Below, piece by piece: positions 21,023 through 31,165 of a DNA stretch of 64,000 nt. The number at the start of each line of letters is the position of its first letter. The stretch's first letter is position 1. The stretch spans positions 43,693-107,692 of the forward strand of contig SZWC01009429.1 of NCBI GenBank assembly GCA_023375785.1, read 5' to 3'. Origin of the DNA: Penium margaritaceum. Lineage: Eukaryota > Streptophyta > Zygnematophyceae > Desmidiales > Peniaceae. A program made the position numbers and the translations under genes. The notes below the pieces were generated by a model. It was given only the letters and a program-made list of their open reading frames with translations. It searched no databases and was not told where the DNA came from.

Positions 21023-22184
21023 TCACAGGTCCAACACTTCCTCTCCTTTCCAGCCTCTTGACCTCTGGCGCTCCGCGAGCGGGGGGAGAGTTCCGCCTGT
21101 TCCGGGGATGTGCGTCTGCCAGGCCGGAGGTAGGAGCACGAACTCAGTGGCGGGGTAGCTGCGGTTGCTGAACCCATCCGGCCCTTCCAGCCAGACGTGT
21201 CCCGCATCCACACTGGCCACGCGGTACACCTCCCGTGCCTCTCCAGCTTCCCGCCCCCTGTCTGGGAAAGGGCGGAGGTAGACCAGGTTCCCCTCCCTGA
21301 TCGGCCCGTGGTTAAACCGTCGGTTGGCAGCATCGCATCCGCGCCATGCCAAGACGGATCCCCGCAGCCTTGCCTCTGCTCGTTCCGTGCTTGTCTTCCG
21401 ACAGCGCTCCCGGAACCATTCCTGCACTTCCCTATCCTTGGCTGCCTCCCATTCTTCCTCCGTCTGTCCATACTGCTCCTCTTGGTTCTAGGGGTAGCCA
21501 CAGCGGCTTCTGCGACATGCCCAGGGCTGCGCGCGGGGGTTGTCCGAAGAGCACGAGATGTAGAGAGAATGATGTTGTGTGGCTGGGCGTGGTGTTGATG
21601 AAGTGCGCCGAATTCTTTGACGTTTCCGCCCAGTTATTGTTCTCTGCCGTCGCCACTACCCGCTCAAGGATATCATGTATCCTTTTTACCTGACCTTGGG
21701 ACTCGGGCCGGTACCGACTGGAGTGCACGTGCTACACGCCCCACTCCACGAGCTCCTCACGGAAGGCCCCCATTAACTCAGTGCCGTTGTCGCTATGTAC
21801 CACGCTGCACCCACCAAACCGGTAGAAGATCTCCTCTTGAATGAAGCGTGCAGCTTGGACCGAAGCCTTGTCAGGGACTACGCAGACCCACAGGTACTTT
21901 GTGAAATGGTCCAATGCGGCGACCCAGTACCTGTTGCCTTGTGCGCGGTGAGCCCGTGGCTTGTGGAAGTCGATGATAACCCGCTCTAGGGGTTCACCAA
22001 TGGGGAAGGGCTGGAAGAGCGGCATGTCCCGCGGTGTGATTTTCCGGCTCCGCTCACAAGGTGCGCATTGTTGCACCACCTCTTTGACAAATGCTGCAAG
22101 GTTCGACACGTGCAGGATGGGGGTCAGGCGGTCCTTGAGCGCCTGAATGCCGGAGTGGTGGCGACGGTGGTAGGCCTTAATCAC
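21023..22184 (-). pseudogene. Gypsy-1 integrase
   Basis: The minus strand has the HHCC zinc domain (AYHRRHHSGIQ, then QCAPCERS). The catalytic core follows, with the first Asp in RVIIDFHKPRA (about 21970), ALDHFTKYLWV, and the second Asp in VVHSDNGTELMG (about 21790). The third position, in ESQGQVKRIHDIL (about 21686), has Lys where Glu is required. The C-terminal domain at 21427-21023 has REGNLVYLRPFPD and VYRVASVDAGHVWLEGP. There is one stop at 21732 and a frameshift near 21450. The N-terminal codons lie across hAT-1, at 26871-26950 in another frame (LWVPPPTMQKAVIK). Confidence 0.85.
22177..22184. repeat. Target-site duplication of hAT-1, left copy (TTAATCAC)
   Basis: An 8-bp duplication, typical of hAT transposons, also at 26594-26601 and, through the assembly duplication, at 26863-26870. 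Confidence 0.95.
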
Positions 22185-22194
22185 TAAGGCTGCA

Positions 22195-22310
22195 CACGAA
22201 TCCACGGATTCGTGAATCCGTTTCACGAATACCTAATCCGGATCCGGATTCACGAATCCGGATCCAGGTTCAGGTCTCATTTGGGTATTCGCGAATCCTC
22301 GTGCGAATCC
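22195..22310. repeat. Left subterminal repeats of hAT-1
   Basis: Repeated GGATTCGTGAATCC and CACGAATCCGGATCC units, palindromic or nearly so. Clustered short motifs near hAT ends are commonly transposase binding sites, and that role here is inferred. A run of 20 G follows at 22313-22332. Confidence 0.8.
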
Positions 22311-22749
22311 CCGGGGGGGGGGGGGGGGGGGGATATTCGGTTCGGGGGATCCGGTTCAACCTCCGGTCTCGCCATAGGACCGGACTGCAAATTCGTATCC
22401 TCAAACTATCGAACGTGCCGCTTCGCCGCGAGCGGCGAAGCGGCACTTTCCACGGCGGAAATCCCTTCCCGCTCCCATGCTCCGTGCTTTGCGACATGTG
22501 GATGCTGGAAGTCAGATTCGCTGTTTCCTTGTTTTCTATTTGTCGAGACTGAACCTACGGCTTCCTGGCTGGTCAGAAAGAGATTTGTGACCAGCCACAT
22601 GTATCAACGTAGGTACGTGAAATCGATGCGACCCAGACAATGTACCTAGTCAATGGCGGTTTGGCGCCTCGAACAATCGCACATGTGGGCTAATGCCACC
22701 ATTCGATCCCAAATCCGGGCACTGCCTAGTCGAATACACCTCTTTCACA

Positions 22750-25700
22750 ATGGCGGATGACGCCCCACACGTCGATTCTCTTCATGCGGACGACCAGTCC
22801 GACAGCGAGTCTGAGGAGGAGGAGCAGGAGCAGATCGGTGACAAGCGCAAACGTTGTGACTCGGTTGTGTGGGGCTGTTTCAAGAAGACGTGCAACACCT
22901 CACAGCGAGCTACCTGCCTGCTCTACACACGCCACCCCAACAGCCCCGTCACCATATCGTGCAAGGATGGCGCGACGTCCGCCATGTGGAAGCATCTCCG
23001 TAAGGTCCACAAGGAACGGCACGCCGAGCTCAAAGCCATGGTTGCCGCGTCGCAGCTCGAAACTGCCCGTACCGCCGTCGTTGCTGCCGACGCCGACGCT
23101 GTTGCAGCTAATCCAGAGAATGCGCCGGTGTCCAGGGGAGCAGCAGGTGTTGGGCTTGTCTTCAAGAAAAAGTACTTGTACAGCTTGCTGTGGAAGCACT
23201 TGATCGACAAAAAAATGTCCTTCGCGTCCATGGACTCGTTCTGGCTGGCGAGGGCATTCGCGCATGCCCACCCTGCTGCTGCGCTCCCGGGGCGCATGAC
23301 GTTCGCCAGGCTCATCCGGGTGGCTGCACCTGCCTACCGTGAGCGGATCAAAACAGTCTTGGGTGCGGTGACCAGCGGCATCAGCTTCACAACGGACGGC
23401 TGGAAAGCCGAGAACAACACAAAGTATCTCGGCCTAACCGCGCACTGGATCGACACGAACTACAAGGTGCGGGCCATCGCGTTGTCATTCCCGGCCATCT
23501 CGCGTGGAGCTACCGCAGAGAACCTCTACAACCTCCTGAAAACCGCGCTACAACAGTGGGGCTTGTGGGACAGAATGTTCTGTCTCACGGTGGACAATGA
23601 GTCTACCAACGACTCGATGATCGACGCCTACCTCATCCCGCACAACGACTTGTTCCAGAAGGCCGGGCACATCCGGTGCCTCGGCCACGTCATCAACCTC
23701 GCGGTGGGTGACTTGCTGAAGAAGCCGCGGATCGCTGCCATCCTTTCCCAAGTCCGCGCCATCGCGGTCTTTGTCACTAGAACGCCAACGAGAGAGGAGT
23801 CTCTGACCGAGGCGGTGAAGGACGCGGGTTTGAAGTACCTCTCACTCCACCTGGACACCGAGACCAGGTGGAACAGCGCGCTTGACATGTGCGAGCGCGT
23901 CATCGGCATCAAGGATGTGCTGGAGACGTGGCTTGAGGAGTTCGGCCGTGACGGCGCTCACCTCTGTCCCACTTTCGACGACTGGCAGCTCATCGCGCNC
24001 CTGCCTGCTCTGCACACGCCACCCCAACAACCCCGTCACCATATCGTGCAAGGATGGCGCGACGTCCGCCATGTGGAAGCATCTCCGCAAGGTCCACAAG
24101 GAACGGCACGCCGAGCTCAAAGCCATGGTTGCCGCGTCGCAGCTCGAAACTGCCCGTACCGCCGTCGTTGCTGCCGACGCCGACGCTGTTGCAGCTAATC
24201 CAGAGAATGCGCCGGTGTCCAGGGGAGCAGCAGGTGTNCTGACCGAGGCGGTGAAGGACGCGGGTTTGAAGTACCTCTCACTCCACCTGGACACCGAGAC
24301 CAGGTGGAACAGCGCGCTTGACATGTGCGAGCGCGTCATCGGCATCAAGGATGTGCTGGAGACGTGGCTTGAGGAGTTCGGCCGTGACGGCGCTCACCTC
24401 TGTCCCACTTTCGACGACTGGCAGCTCATCGCGCAGGTGACGGTGATCCTCAAGCCGTTCAAAAGTTTTACCGACGACATTTCCGGCTCCACCTACCCAA
24501 CTCTGTCTCTCGTCATCCCCTTCTACTCCTCTCTCCTGGAGAAGATGAACGGGTGGCTGGTGAAGGCGCTGGCGGCAGAGAGGAAGAGCAAGCGCAGAGG
24601 CAACGCCGGGCGGCTGGACTGCAAGGAGGAGCTGCTGTTGGAGCTGAAACCAGGCATTGTTGCAGTCATTGCAAAGCTTGACAAGTACGTCAAGCTTTGC
24701 ACTGATCGACACGTGCTGGCGACAGCTTGTNGTCCCACTTTCGACGACTGGCAGCTCATCGCGCAGGTGACGGTGATCCTCAAGCCGTTCAAAAGTTTTA
24801 CCGACGACATTTCCAGCTCCACCTACCCAACTCTGTCTCTCGTCATCCCCTTCTACTCCTCCCTCCTGGAGAAGATGAACGGGTGGCTGGTGAAGGCGCT
24901 GGCGGCAGAGAGGAAGAGCAAGCGCAGAGGCAACGCCGGGCGGCTGGACTGCAAGGAGGAGCTGCTGTTGGAGCTGAAACCAGGCATTGTTGCAGTCATT
25001 GCAAAGCTTGACAAGTACGTCAAGCTTTGCACTGATCGACACGTGCTGGCGACAGCTTGTGACCCACGGTTCCATCTCGGATTCTACGAGCGCATCCACC
25101 CGAAGATGGGCATCAGCACTCCGGCCGAACTGCAGCTCAAAGTTGTTGACTTGCTGCGGTCATACCATGACACTGTCGTTCAGAACCGAGAGGAAGCAGA
25201 GGCCGAGGCTGCTGCACTCGCAGCAGCAACTGCCGCAGCTGCTACGCAGACGTCTCAGTCCCATGGAGAGAGTGCTGCAGCAGCATCGTCGTCTGCCACA
25301 ACTTCAGCCGGTATGCTGCATATTCTCATTTTGCAATACCGCATTGGTCCATGAATCATTGTTTTCCAGTCCCTCACTCAGAACCTGTCGTCTTGCAGCC
25401 AACACAGAAAGTGAGGGAGGCGGGACTGCTGGTGGACCACCACAGCCACGTCAAAGTGAGCGGATCCGCCAGAGTGAAGAGGCCACCATGCTGGAAGCAG
25501 CTTTGGAGGACGCCGCCGCAGACATGTTCGCCGAGCCGGAGGCCCCCCAAGTGCAGGTCACACGGAGCACGTTGGAGTTGGAGGTTCAGAGCTGGGCGAA
25601 GGAAGTGAAGAAGGGCCGTCGGTGCGACATCCTCAAGTACATGAAGAAGCACAAGAAGGCGTTCCCAACTTTTCACCTGGCGGCACTAGACCTCTTTGCT

Positions 25701-26114
25701 GGTATTGCCACTGTTTTTTCCTACGTCTTGTAATCCCCCAATTCTTCCATCATGTGGTACTCACTGTCCTCTTTCCTGCTTGCAGTTCCAGCGACAAGTA
25801 CGCCATCAGAGCGCCTGTTTTCTCTCGGCCGACACATCATCACTGATTTTCGGCAGTCACTCATCGACCTCACCATCAAAAACCTCATGCTTTTAAAGTC
25901 ATGGGTGAATGACCCTCAGCTTGCACATTTCCCAGTGGCTCCCAATGGGGATGTAGCACCAGAGCTTGAAGAGGAAGAGAAGCGTGTCAACTTCCGCCGT
26001 CGTGCGGCACAGGTGGCTGAGCAGGAGATGGAAGATGAAGGGGATGAGGGACTGGATGATGAAGATGATGCAGGCACTGCAGCAGAAAGTGATGAGGGCA
26101 ATGGAGATGCTTAG
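22750..26114 (+). CDS. hAT transposase (two introns, three assembly duplications)
   Basis: ATG at 22750 is preferred over 22693 because MADDAPH opens the acidic N-terminus. Exons as assembled: 22750-23998 continuing at 24435-24730, then 25061-25310, 25399-25701 and 25786-26114. These sum to 2427 bases, exactly 809 codons with the stop, open throughout. Residues 38-91 form a BED-type zinc finger (C, C, then H82, H87 or H91). The catalytic region has ISFTTDGWKAEN (first Asp), LTVDNESTND (second Asp) and the conserved ETRWNSALDM. The C-terminus has the hAT dimerisation block STPSERLFSLGRHI. The tail is acidic. It would bind the element ends and cut and rejoin DNA. Since no lesion is seen, activity is possible, but untested. 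Confidence 0.88.
23999..23999. other. Assembly join (N) with repeated flank
   Basis: Bases 24000-24237 repeat 22913-23150 (BED finger region) out of order, so this is not a true tandem exon. Confidence 0.9.
24238..24238. other. Assembly join (N) with repeated flank
   Basis: From 24239 to 24434 the sequence repeats 23803-23998, then continues as new sequence. Coding truly passes from 23998 to 24435. Confidence 0.9.
24731..24731. other. Assembly join (N) with repeated flank
   Basis: Bases 24732-25060 repeat 24402-24730 with at least two SNPs (TTCCGGC/TTCCAGC and TCTCTC/TCCCTC). Confidence 0.9.
25311..25398 (+). other. Intron 1 of hAT transposase
   Basis: GTATGCTGCA...TCTTGCAG, 88 bases. Removing it joins SATTSA to ANTESEGG in frame, and reading through meets a stop at 25352. 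Confidence 0.85.
25702..25785 (+). other. Intron 2 of hAT transposase
   Basis: GTATTGCC...GCTTGCAG, 84 bases. Removing it gives LDLFAVPATSTPSERLFS, which restores the dimerisation motif in frame. Confidence 0.88.
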
Positions 26115-26130
26115 ATGTAGTCTGCAGTTG

Positions 26131-26262
26131 CAAGCATGCCGTCATGCAAATAGGCATGGTGGTGAATGGGGGCAGGCATGCCGTCATGCTACATGTCTAG
26201 TAGTTAGGCCAGGCATACTGTCATGCAGGTTGTCATGTTCTTAGGGCAGGCATGCCGATGCA
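26131..26262 (+). repeat. Short repeats after the hAT transposase
   Basis: About four spaced copies of GGCATGCCGTCATGC and variants follow the stop codon. The motif contains the palindrome GCATGC. Its function is unknown. Confidence 0.65.
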
Positions 26263-26459
26263 ATGGTCATGTTTTGAGCGTGTGTCTCATGTGAACCATG
26301 TAAAGCTTTCCACCTAACTTCCACATAATGCAAAAGACAATGAATGATTGAAATGCATGCTTGCAAACGGGAACAATTTCTGAAATCTAACTGACTTGCC
26401 ACAAGCTATGCTCCAACAAAGTGTTAGTGCTCAAACTTTAACGAGACAAGTCAGATTTG

Positions 26460-26593
26460 TCCTGGATTCGGGAATCCATGGGGATTCGCGAATCCAGGAC
26501 TTGGATTCGTGAATCCGAATCCAAGACAGGATTCGGTGTCACGAATCTGAATCCACCCTCAGATTCGCGAACCGGATTCGGTGTGCAGCCTTA
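26460..26593. repeat. Right subterminal and terminal repeats of hAT-1
   Basis: Copies of GGATTCGCGAATCC, GGATTCGTGAATCC and ACGAATCTGAATCC run into the terminal GGATTCGGTGTGCAGCCTTA at 26593. The same stretch reappears at 26729-26862 because of the N at 26625. Confidence 0.85.
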
Positions 26594-26624
26594 TTAATCA
26601 CAGCCTTCTGCATGGTGGGCGGAG

Positions 26625-26625
26625 N
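26625..26625. other. Assembly join (N) with repeated flank
   Basis: Bases 26626-26893 repeat 26357-26624 and contain a second copy of the right hAT end and of the 8-bp target duplication. Confidence 0.92.
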
Positions 26626-26862
26626 ATGCTTGCAAACGGGAACAATTTCTGAAATCTAACTGACTTGCCACAAGCTATGCTCCAACAAAGTGTTAGTGCT
26701 CAAACTTTAACGAGACAAGTCAGATTTGTCCTGGATTCGGGAATCCATGGGGATTCGCGAATCCAGGACTTGGATTCGTGAATCCGAATCCAAGACAGGA
26801 TTCGGTGTCACGAATCTGAATCCACCCTCAGATTCGCGAACCGGATTCGGTGTGCAGCCTTA

Positions 26863-27954
26863 TTAATCACAGCCTTCTGCATGGTGGGCGGAGGCACCCA
26901 CAGGACCCGCGGCGTGACACGCCAGAGGCGGCCAACCCTCCCAGGCGGAAAGCTCGTAGAGGCGGGCGAGATCGTCCTTCTTCCACCTGTCGAATTCTAC
27001 CCCCAGCCTCTTCTCCAGGGCTTCATTCACCTTCCGCGCCACTACCTTTTGCTGTTCCGGGGTATTGGCGCGGAGGAGGATGTGTGCCATCTGCCAGATC
27101 CGCCACTCCTGTGTTTCCATTGGCCCCTTCGTCCTTCCCGCCTTCTCCGCGGCAGCCTCTCCTAGTTTCCTCTTTGTCTCTGGCTCCTTCCCTGGTAGCC
27201 CCTTTGCCCTCCTCTTACCCAGCTCCGCCTTCATCACCTGCAATCGTCGTTGGTTCTCCTCGTCATAGATAGGTGGTTCCCTGTCCCAGCTATCTTGTAC
27301 TGGGAAGACAGAGAGGATCCCCACCGCACGCAGCTCTCCCTCGTCCCACTGGTCCCGCAGGCGTGTCTCCGGAGGTCCAACATGTCGTCTCCCCCATCCG
27401 TCGCGGATTTCAATTACCTCCGTTTCTGGTCGCCGCCGTGCCGCAGCCTCAGAGATTCTCAGCAGACCTTGCCCCTTTGCGATGGGCCGCTCCTCATCGT
27501 CTTCTTGTGGTGACTTGCTGAGTTCTGAGAGCACCGCCGCGCCTATCTTCTTCTTGGCTGCTGCACCTACGGTGGCCTCCTTGGGACCCCATTCGCGCCG
27601 AGCTGCTGTGCCGGCCCCTTCCACTAGAGGTTGGAGCTGAGCTTGCACCATGTGAGCCGGCATCGGCACTTTGCAGAACACCGCGAGGAGCAGTTTCGCT
27701 GCCTGGGCGGCTTCCCCCTGGGCTTGCACCAGCTGTCCTAGGTCGATGTTTGGGAGGGTGCCTTCCGGCGCGACGCGCTGCTTCCTTCGCTTCGCGGAGG
27801 GTTCTCCGGCCAGGCTCTCATCCGCCCCTCGCTTTCCTTGGTCTCGTTGGCGGGAGGTTGGTTTTGTTTCCGCGGATGGTGCCTGCCCTCCTGGGGCCTG
27901 CTCCTTGTGTGGAGTGGCCATGCGGCTGACAGAAGCGTCATGGGATGGGGCAGC
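26863..27954 (-). pseudogene. Gypsy-1 region of unknown function between RT and integrase
   Basis: An open frame of 352 codons (27921-26863) lies in the same frame as RT and is separated from it by one stop at 27955. It is rich in Lys, Arg, Glu and Ala (KRGADESLAGEPSAKRRK near residue 30; ELGKRRAKGLPGKEPETKRK near 234). Its end, DLARLYELSAWEG, leads after a frameshift into LWVPPPTMQKAVIK, the start of integrase. RNase H belongs in this position, but I find none of its conserved acidic residues or the usual TDAS start. It could be a spacer or host-interaction domain, or a replacement after deletion. I cannot assign a function. Confidence 0.6.
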
Positions 27955-28900
27955 CTATTTGCTGGCGGCAGCGGACGCCGCAGCCTTGGCCGCTGCCACC
28001 GCTGCTACCTGGAGCCTGGCCTTGCGACCAAGCGTGGCCTCCAACATGGGTGCTGTAACCAGCAGGTGTTTGATCTCCGCCCATGCTGCAGCACACTCAA
28101 CTGTCCAATCAAAGGGGACGTCTTGGTGGGTAAGTAGCTGTAAGGGGCGGATGATACGGGCATGGTCGTGGACAAACTTGCGGTAGAATGAGACAAATCC
28201 GAGGAGGATTTCGACCTGTGCCGCTGTGGTAGGCTGGCGCCATTCCTGGACCACCGCGATCTTTTCTGGGTCCGTCTTGATGCCGTCTGCACTCATAACG
28301 AATCCCAAAAATTCCATCTCCGCCGCGCCGATGGAGTATTTCGCGGCTTTCAACTTGAGATTTGCGACGCGGAGAGCAGAAAAGACGGCTGTGAGAGATG
28401 TGAAGAGTTCCGCAAAGCTGTGGACGGCTACCATGATGTTGTCAGTGTAGCAGCTCACATTAGGGATGCCGCAGAGTGTACAGCCCATTATGCGTTGGAA
28501 GGTCACGCTAGCGTTGCGGACGCCGAAGGGCATGCGGGTGAAGGCGTAGAGTCCCTCTGGCATCACAAAGGCGGTCTTGGCGATGGATTTTGGATGCATG
28601 GGGAAAGCATGGAAGGCCGCCTTGACATCCAGCTTTGCAAACCATCCGCGGCCTTGTTGGCGTTCCTGGATGTAGACAATCAGCGGCATGGGGTATGCAT
28701 CTTCTTTTGTGACTCGGTTGAGGTCGCCGAAGTCGACACAGAACCGCTTGGATCCATCAGGTTTGCCGACAATAACCAAGTTGGTGCATCATGGGCTTAC
28801 AATAGGGACGATCACCCCTTGTGCTTTCAACTCCGCGAGGCCTTCGATGATGATCTGCTCTTGGTCAGGAAGTATGCGACGGATTTTCTGCTTTGTGGGC
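27955..28900 (-). pseudogene. Gypsy-1 reverse transcriptase
   Basis: From 28779 down the frame is open for 274 codons: GKPDGSKRFCVDFGDLNRVT, then GWFAKLDVKAAFHAFPM with the first catalytic Asp, then LYAFTRMPFGVRNASVTFQR. The active-site motif is CYTDNIMV at 28438-28449, where the third catalytic Asp is Asn (normally Y-x-D-D). The thumb follows with EFLGFVMSADGIKTDPEKI and GFVSFYRKFVHDHARI. It ends at LLVTAPMLEA, where RNase H normally begins, and runs into an Ala-rich tail. The order and motifs are typical of Ty3/gypsy. Confidence 0.88.
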
Positions 28901-28933
28901 GAGCGGTCCCAGTGGAGATGACGTGAAAAGCGT

Positions 28934-30124
28934 CTACTGCCCCAAGGTCCGTAATTGAGCCGGCAAAGATGTCAGAGAAGGAATCAAGGAGGTCGTATAA
29001 GTCCTATTTTTGTGCTTGAGAGAGAGGGGGTGTAGGATATGGTCCCAGCCAGGGGGCGGCGGTGGCACTTGGGCGCGGATTGGGTAAAATTCCTCTTTGT
29101 CGTCCAGGGGAAGTCCTTTGCCAAAGACCTGCTCTCTCCGCTGCCATAGCCCAAGGAGGTTGCTCCGCATGCCTGGCTCCGATGGATCCGCGGTGAGTTT
29201 ATACCATTCCGCAACTGGTACGTACTCCGTGTTGAGTGTGTCTTCGGTGGGGACCGGGTCGTGCTGGGGGCGGATGTGGGAATCTTCTTGTGCGGCATCT
29301 TAGAGGGAGAAGGACTCTCCGTCGGTGACGGGCACCGCTGCCCGGTCACCGACTGTGATGAGGGCGTATTCCCTGGTGCCTGTTGCGGATGTGAGCTGCA
29401 TGACGCCAAGGGAGAACAAGAGATTGACCTATTGTGGAAGAAGGTAGTCCATGCCCAGAAGAATGTCGTAAGTCCGGGCCTTAGTGACCTGCACGTCCAC
29501 TGGTTTGTGGAGGGACCCCGCTTGCAAGGGGAGCCCCTACACTTCTCCATCCCCGTAGTCCATTCCACCCGCCGCGTTGCTAAACAGCCGGTGTGTGGGG
29601 AGGATGCGGTCCACCCATCCGACCACAAAGAGGACACGGAGTGCGACTTTAGTGTGGGTTGCTCCGGTGTTGATAATGGCGAGGAACTTCCGCCCGCAAA
29701 TCCAGACCACACAACAGGCGACCTCGCAATGGCAATCATCGTGGCAGGGTGGTTCTAGAGGCTGCGGTGCCCATCCCCAGTCCATTTCCTCTGTGCTCAA
29801 GGCTAGTGGTGCCTCTGTTGCGAATCGACGGGTGTTCTGGGTGTCGTGCAGTGGTATGTTACAGTCAAGGGAGATGCCGACAGCCTGGAAGCGATGATTG
29901 GCCCTGGTGAACTCCTCCTTGAGCCGCGGAGCAATCCCAAGGTGGATGCAGAGGAAATCGAAGAAGTTCACAGATGCGTTGGGGGTGGTAAAGAGCTTCT
30001 CCACTGGGTCTGTGGTGTCAGCTGCAGCATTTGGAGCAGTAGAGGAATTAGGCGGGGGTACCGCGTCAGCTGGGCCCTTAGTACGCAATGAGTCCGTGGG
30101 GCGGTGCTTGTCGGCAGTGCGCAC
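28934..30124 (-). pseudogene. Gypsy-1 protease region
   Basis: A minus-strand frame 30124-29537 contains GRKFLAIINTGATHTKVAL (about 29690-29640). This matches retroviral-type aspartic protease, with NTG in place of DTG/DSG. The stretch from 29739 to 28934 continues toward RT in other frames with PHKKIPTSAPS and similar low-identity sequence. Frameshifts separate it from Gag (30915 frame) and RT. Protease would cut the polyprotein in particles, and the Asn replacement predicts no activity. Confidence 0.6.
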
Positions 30125-30299
30125 GGAGCGGGCCGTGATAGCATCCTGGAGCCGGGCTTCAACGGCCTCTGCCCGTTGCCGCAGATCGTTCTACACCTGC
30201 GCTGCCTCCTGCATGTCCCACGCGCGGAGTCCGAGTTTGCGAGCACGCGTGATGAGTTCCACCTCCTCAGCAGAGGGAGGCATCTCTCTGGTTTCGTTG

Positions 30300-31160
30300 T
30301 CAGCCATGGGTAGTCCCAACTTAACAATGTGTGCGCCATCCGTGGAGTTCGTAGTTGGCGGTGAGTTTGGCAGGATACCTTGGCCAGTTCCTTGTCCCGA
30401 GTGGGACTGACTTGTTGGCTGTGGGCGCGGTTGTTGTTGCTGCTGCTGCTGCTGACCTGGCCATGGCTGGTTTTAGTTTGGTGCCATTGCTGGACCATAG
30501 GATCCTGTTGGACTGGGTTTGGGCACGGAGCCGCCTGTCGTCGGCGAGGGCAGTCGCGGGAGATGTGTTCTAGACTCTGGCAGGTGTAGCAGGCCCTTGG
30601 CTTTTGTTGCGGAGGCTGATTGTGCAAGGAGGAAGGTGCATGGTTGTCTCCGCCCTGATGCTGTCGCGTACACGGCTGACGGGTGGATATGGTCGTAGCA
30701 TCTTGCACTGCGTCTTGGAGGGAACAGTAGTAGTCTGCGATCATAAGACTACTGACCTCATCTTGGAGCACGCGGATGAGGTTCTGCAGGAGGACCCACA
30801 GCGGAAGGCCCTCCCCTTGAGGGTTCTTGGCCACTGAAGCCCATGTCAGGAACTGGTCTAGAAATCGGCGGATGTCGTCATCCTTACGCATGACCTCCTT
30901 CTCGATCTTCCTCAAGGCTTCCTCTTTGGACAGGTGCTTGAAGCACTCAATGAGGGCATTGTCAAAGTCCTCGAAGAATGGAAAGGGTGTGTGTGTATTG
31001 TACCAGTCTGCCGCAGCACCCTGAAGGTGAAGTTCCGCGGCAACGAGGCAGAGGTTGGGTGGAGTTCGGCCAATGCTGGCGTAGAGGGTGATTTGTTTGC
31101 GTCAGATCCAGGGGTCCTCCTCTGGGGCGCCCTTGAAGGAGTCCATGCGCATGAGGTTCG
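30300..31160 (-). pseudogene. Gypsy-1 Gag: capsid and zinc knuckle
   Basis: Minus-strand frames give a capsid-like stretch (RMDSFKGAPEEDPW, then AAADWYNTHTPFPFFEDFDN and ALIECFKHLSKEEALR) at 31150-30890. Open sequence from 30915 then has FLDQFLTWASVAK and LIADYYCSLQDAV-like helices. A canonical CCHC knuckle, CYTCQSLEHISRDC, lies at about 30550-30591, followed by a Gln/Ser/Asn-rich tail. This order and the knuckle identify Gag. One frameshift near 30915 breaks it. Confidence 0.8.
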
Positions 31161-31165
31161 CGGGT

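Larger units (their letters stand above)
22185..26862 (+). mobile_element. hAT-1: hAT DNA transposon nested in Gypsy-1 integrase
   Basis: Terminal inverted repeats TAAGGCTGCACACGAATCC and (right end, reversed) TAAGGCTGCACACCGAATCC, flanked by TTAATCAC. It carries one transposase gene on the plus strand with two introns. Both ends have many copies of an ATTCGCGAAT-like palindrome. Assembly joins at 23999, 24238, 24731 and 26625 duplicate internal pieces. Without them the element is about 3.64 kb, with the right end at 26593. It split the integrase of Gypsy-1 within its first zinc-binding segment, so it arrived after Gypsy-1. Confidence 0.93.

Noticed and set aside
22913-25060. Apparent tandem duplication of hAT transposase exons
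   Set aside because: Each repeat starts right after an N, and the copies are out of order. Removing them gives one 809-codon frame, so an assembly artifact is more likely.
24278-25099. 273-codon minus-strand open frame in hAT-1
   Set aside because: Antisense to transposase and spanning an N join with duplicated sequence; not a gene.
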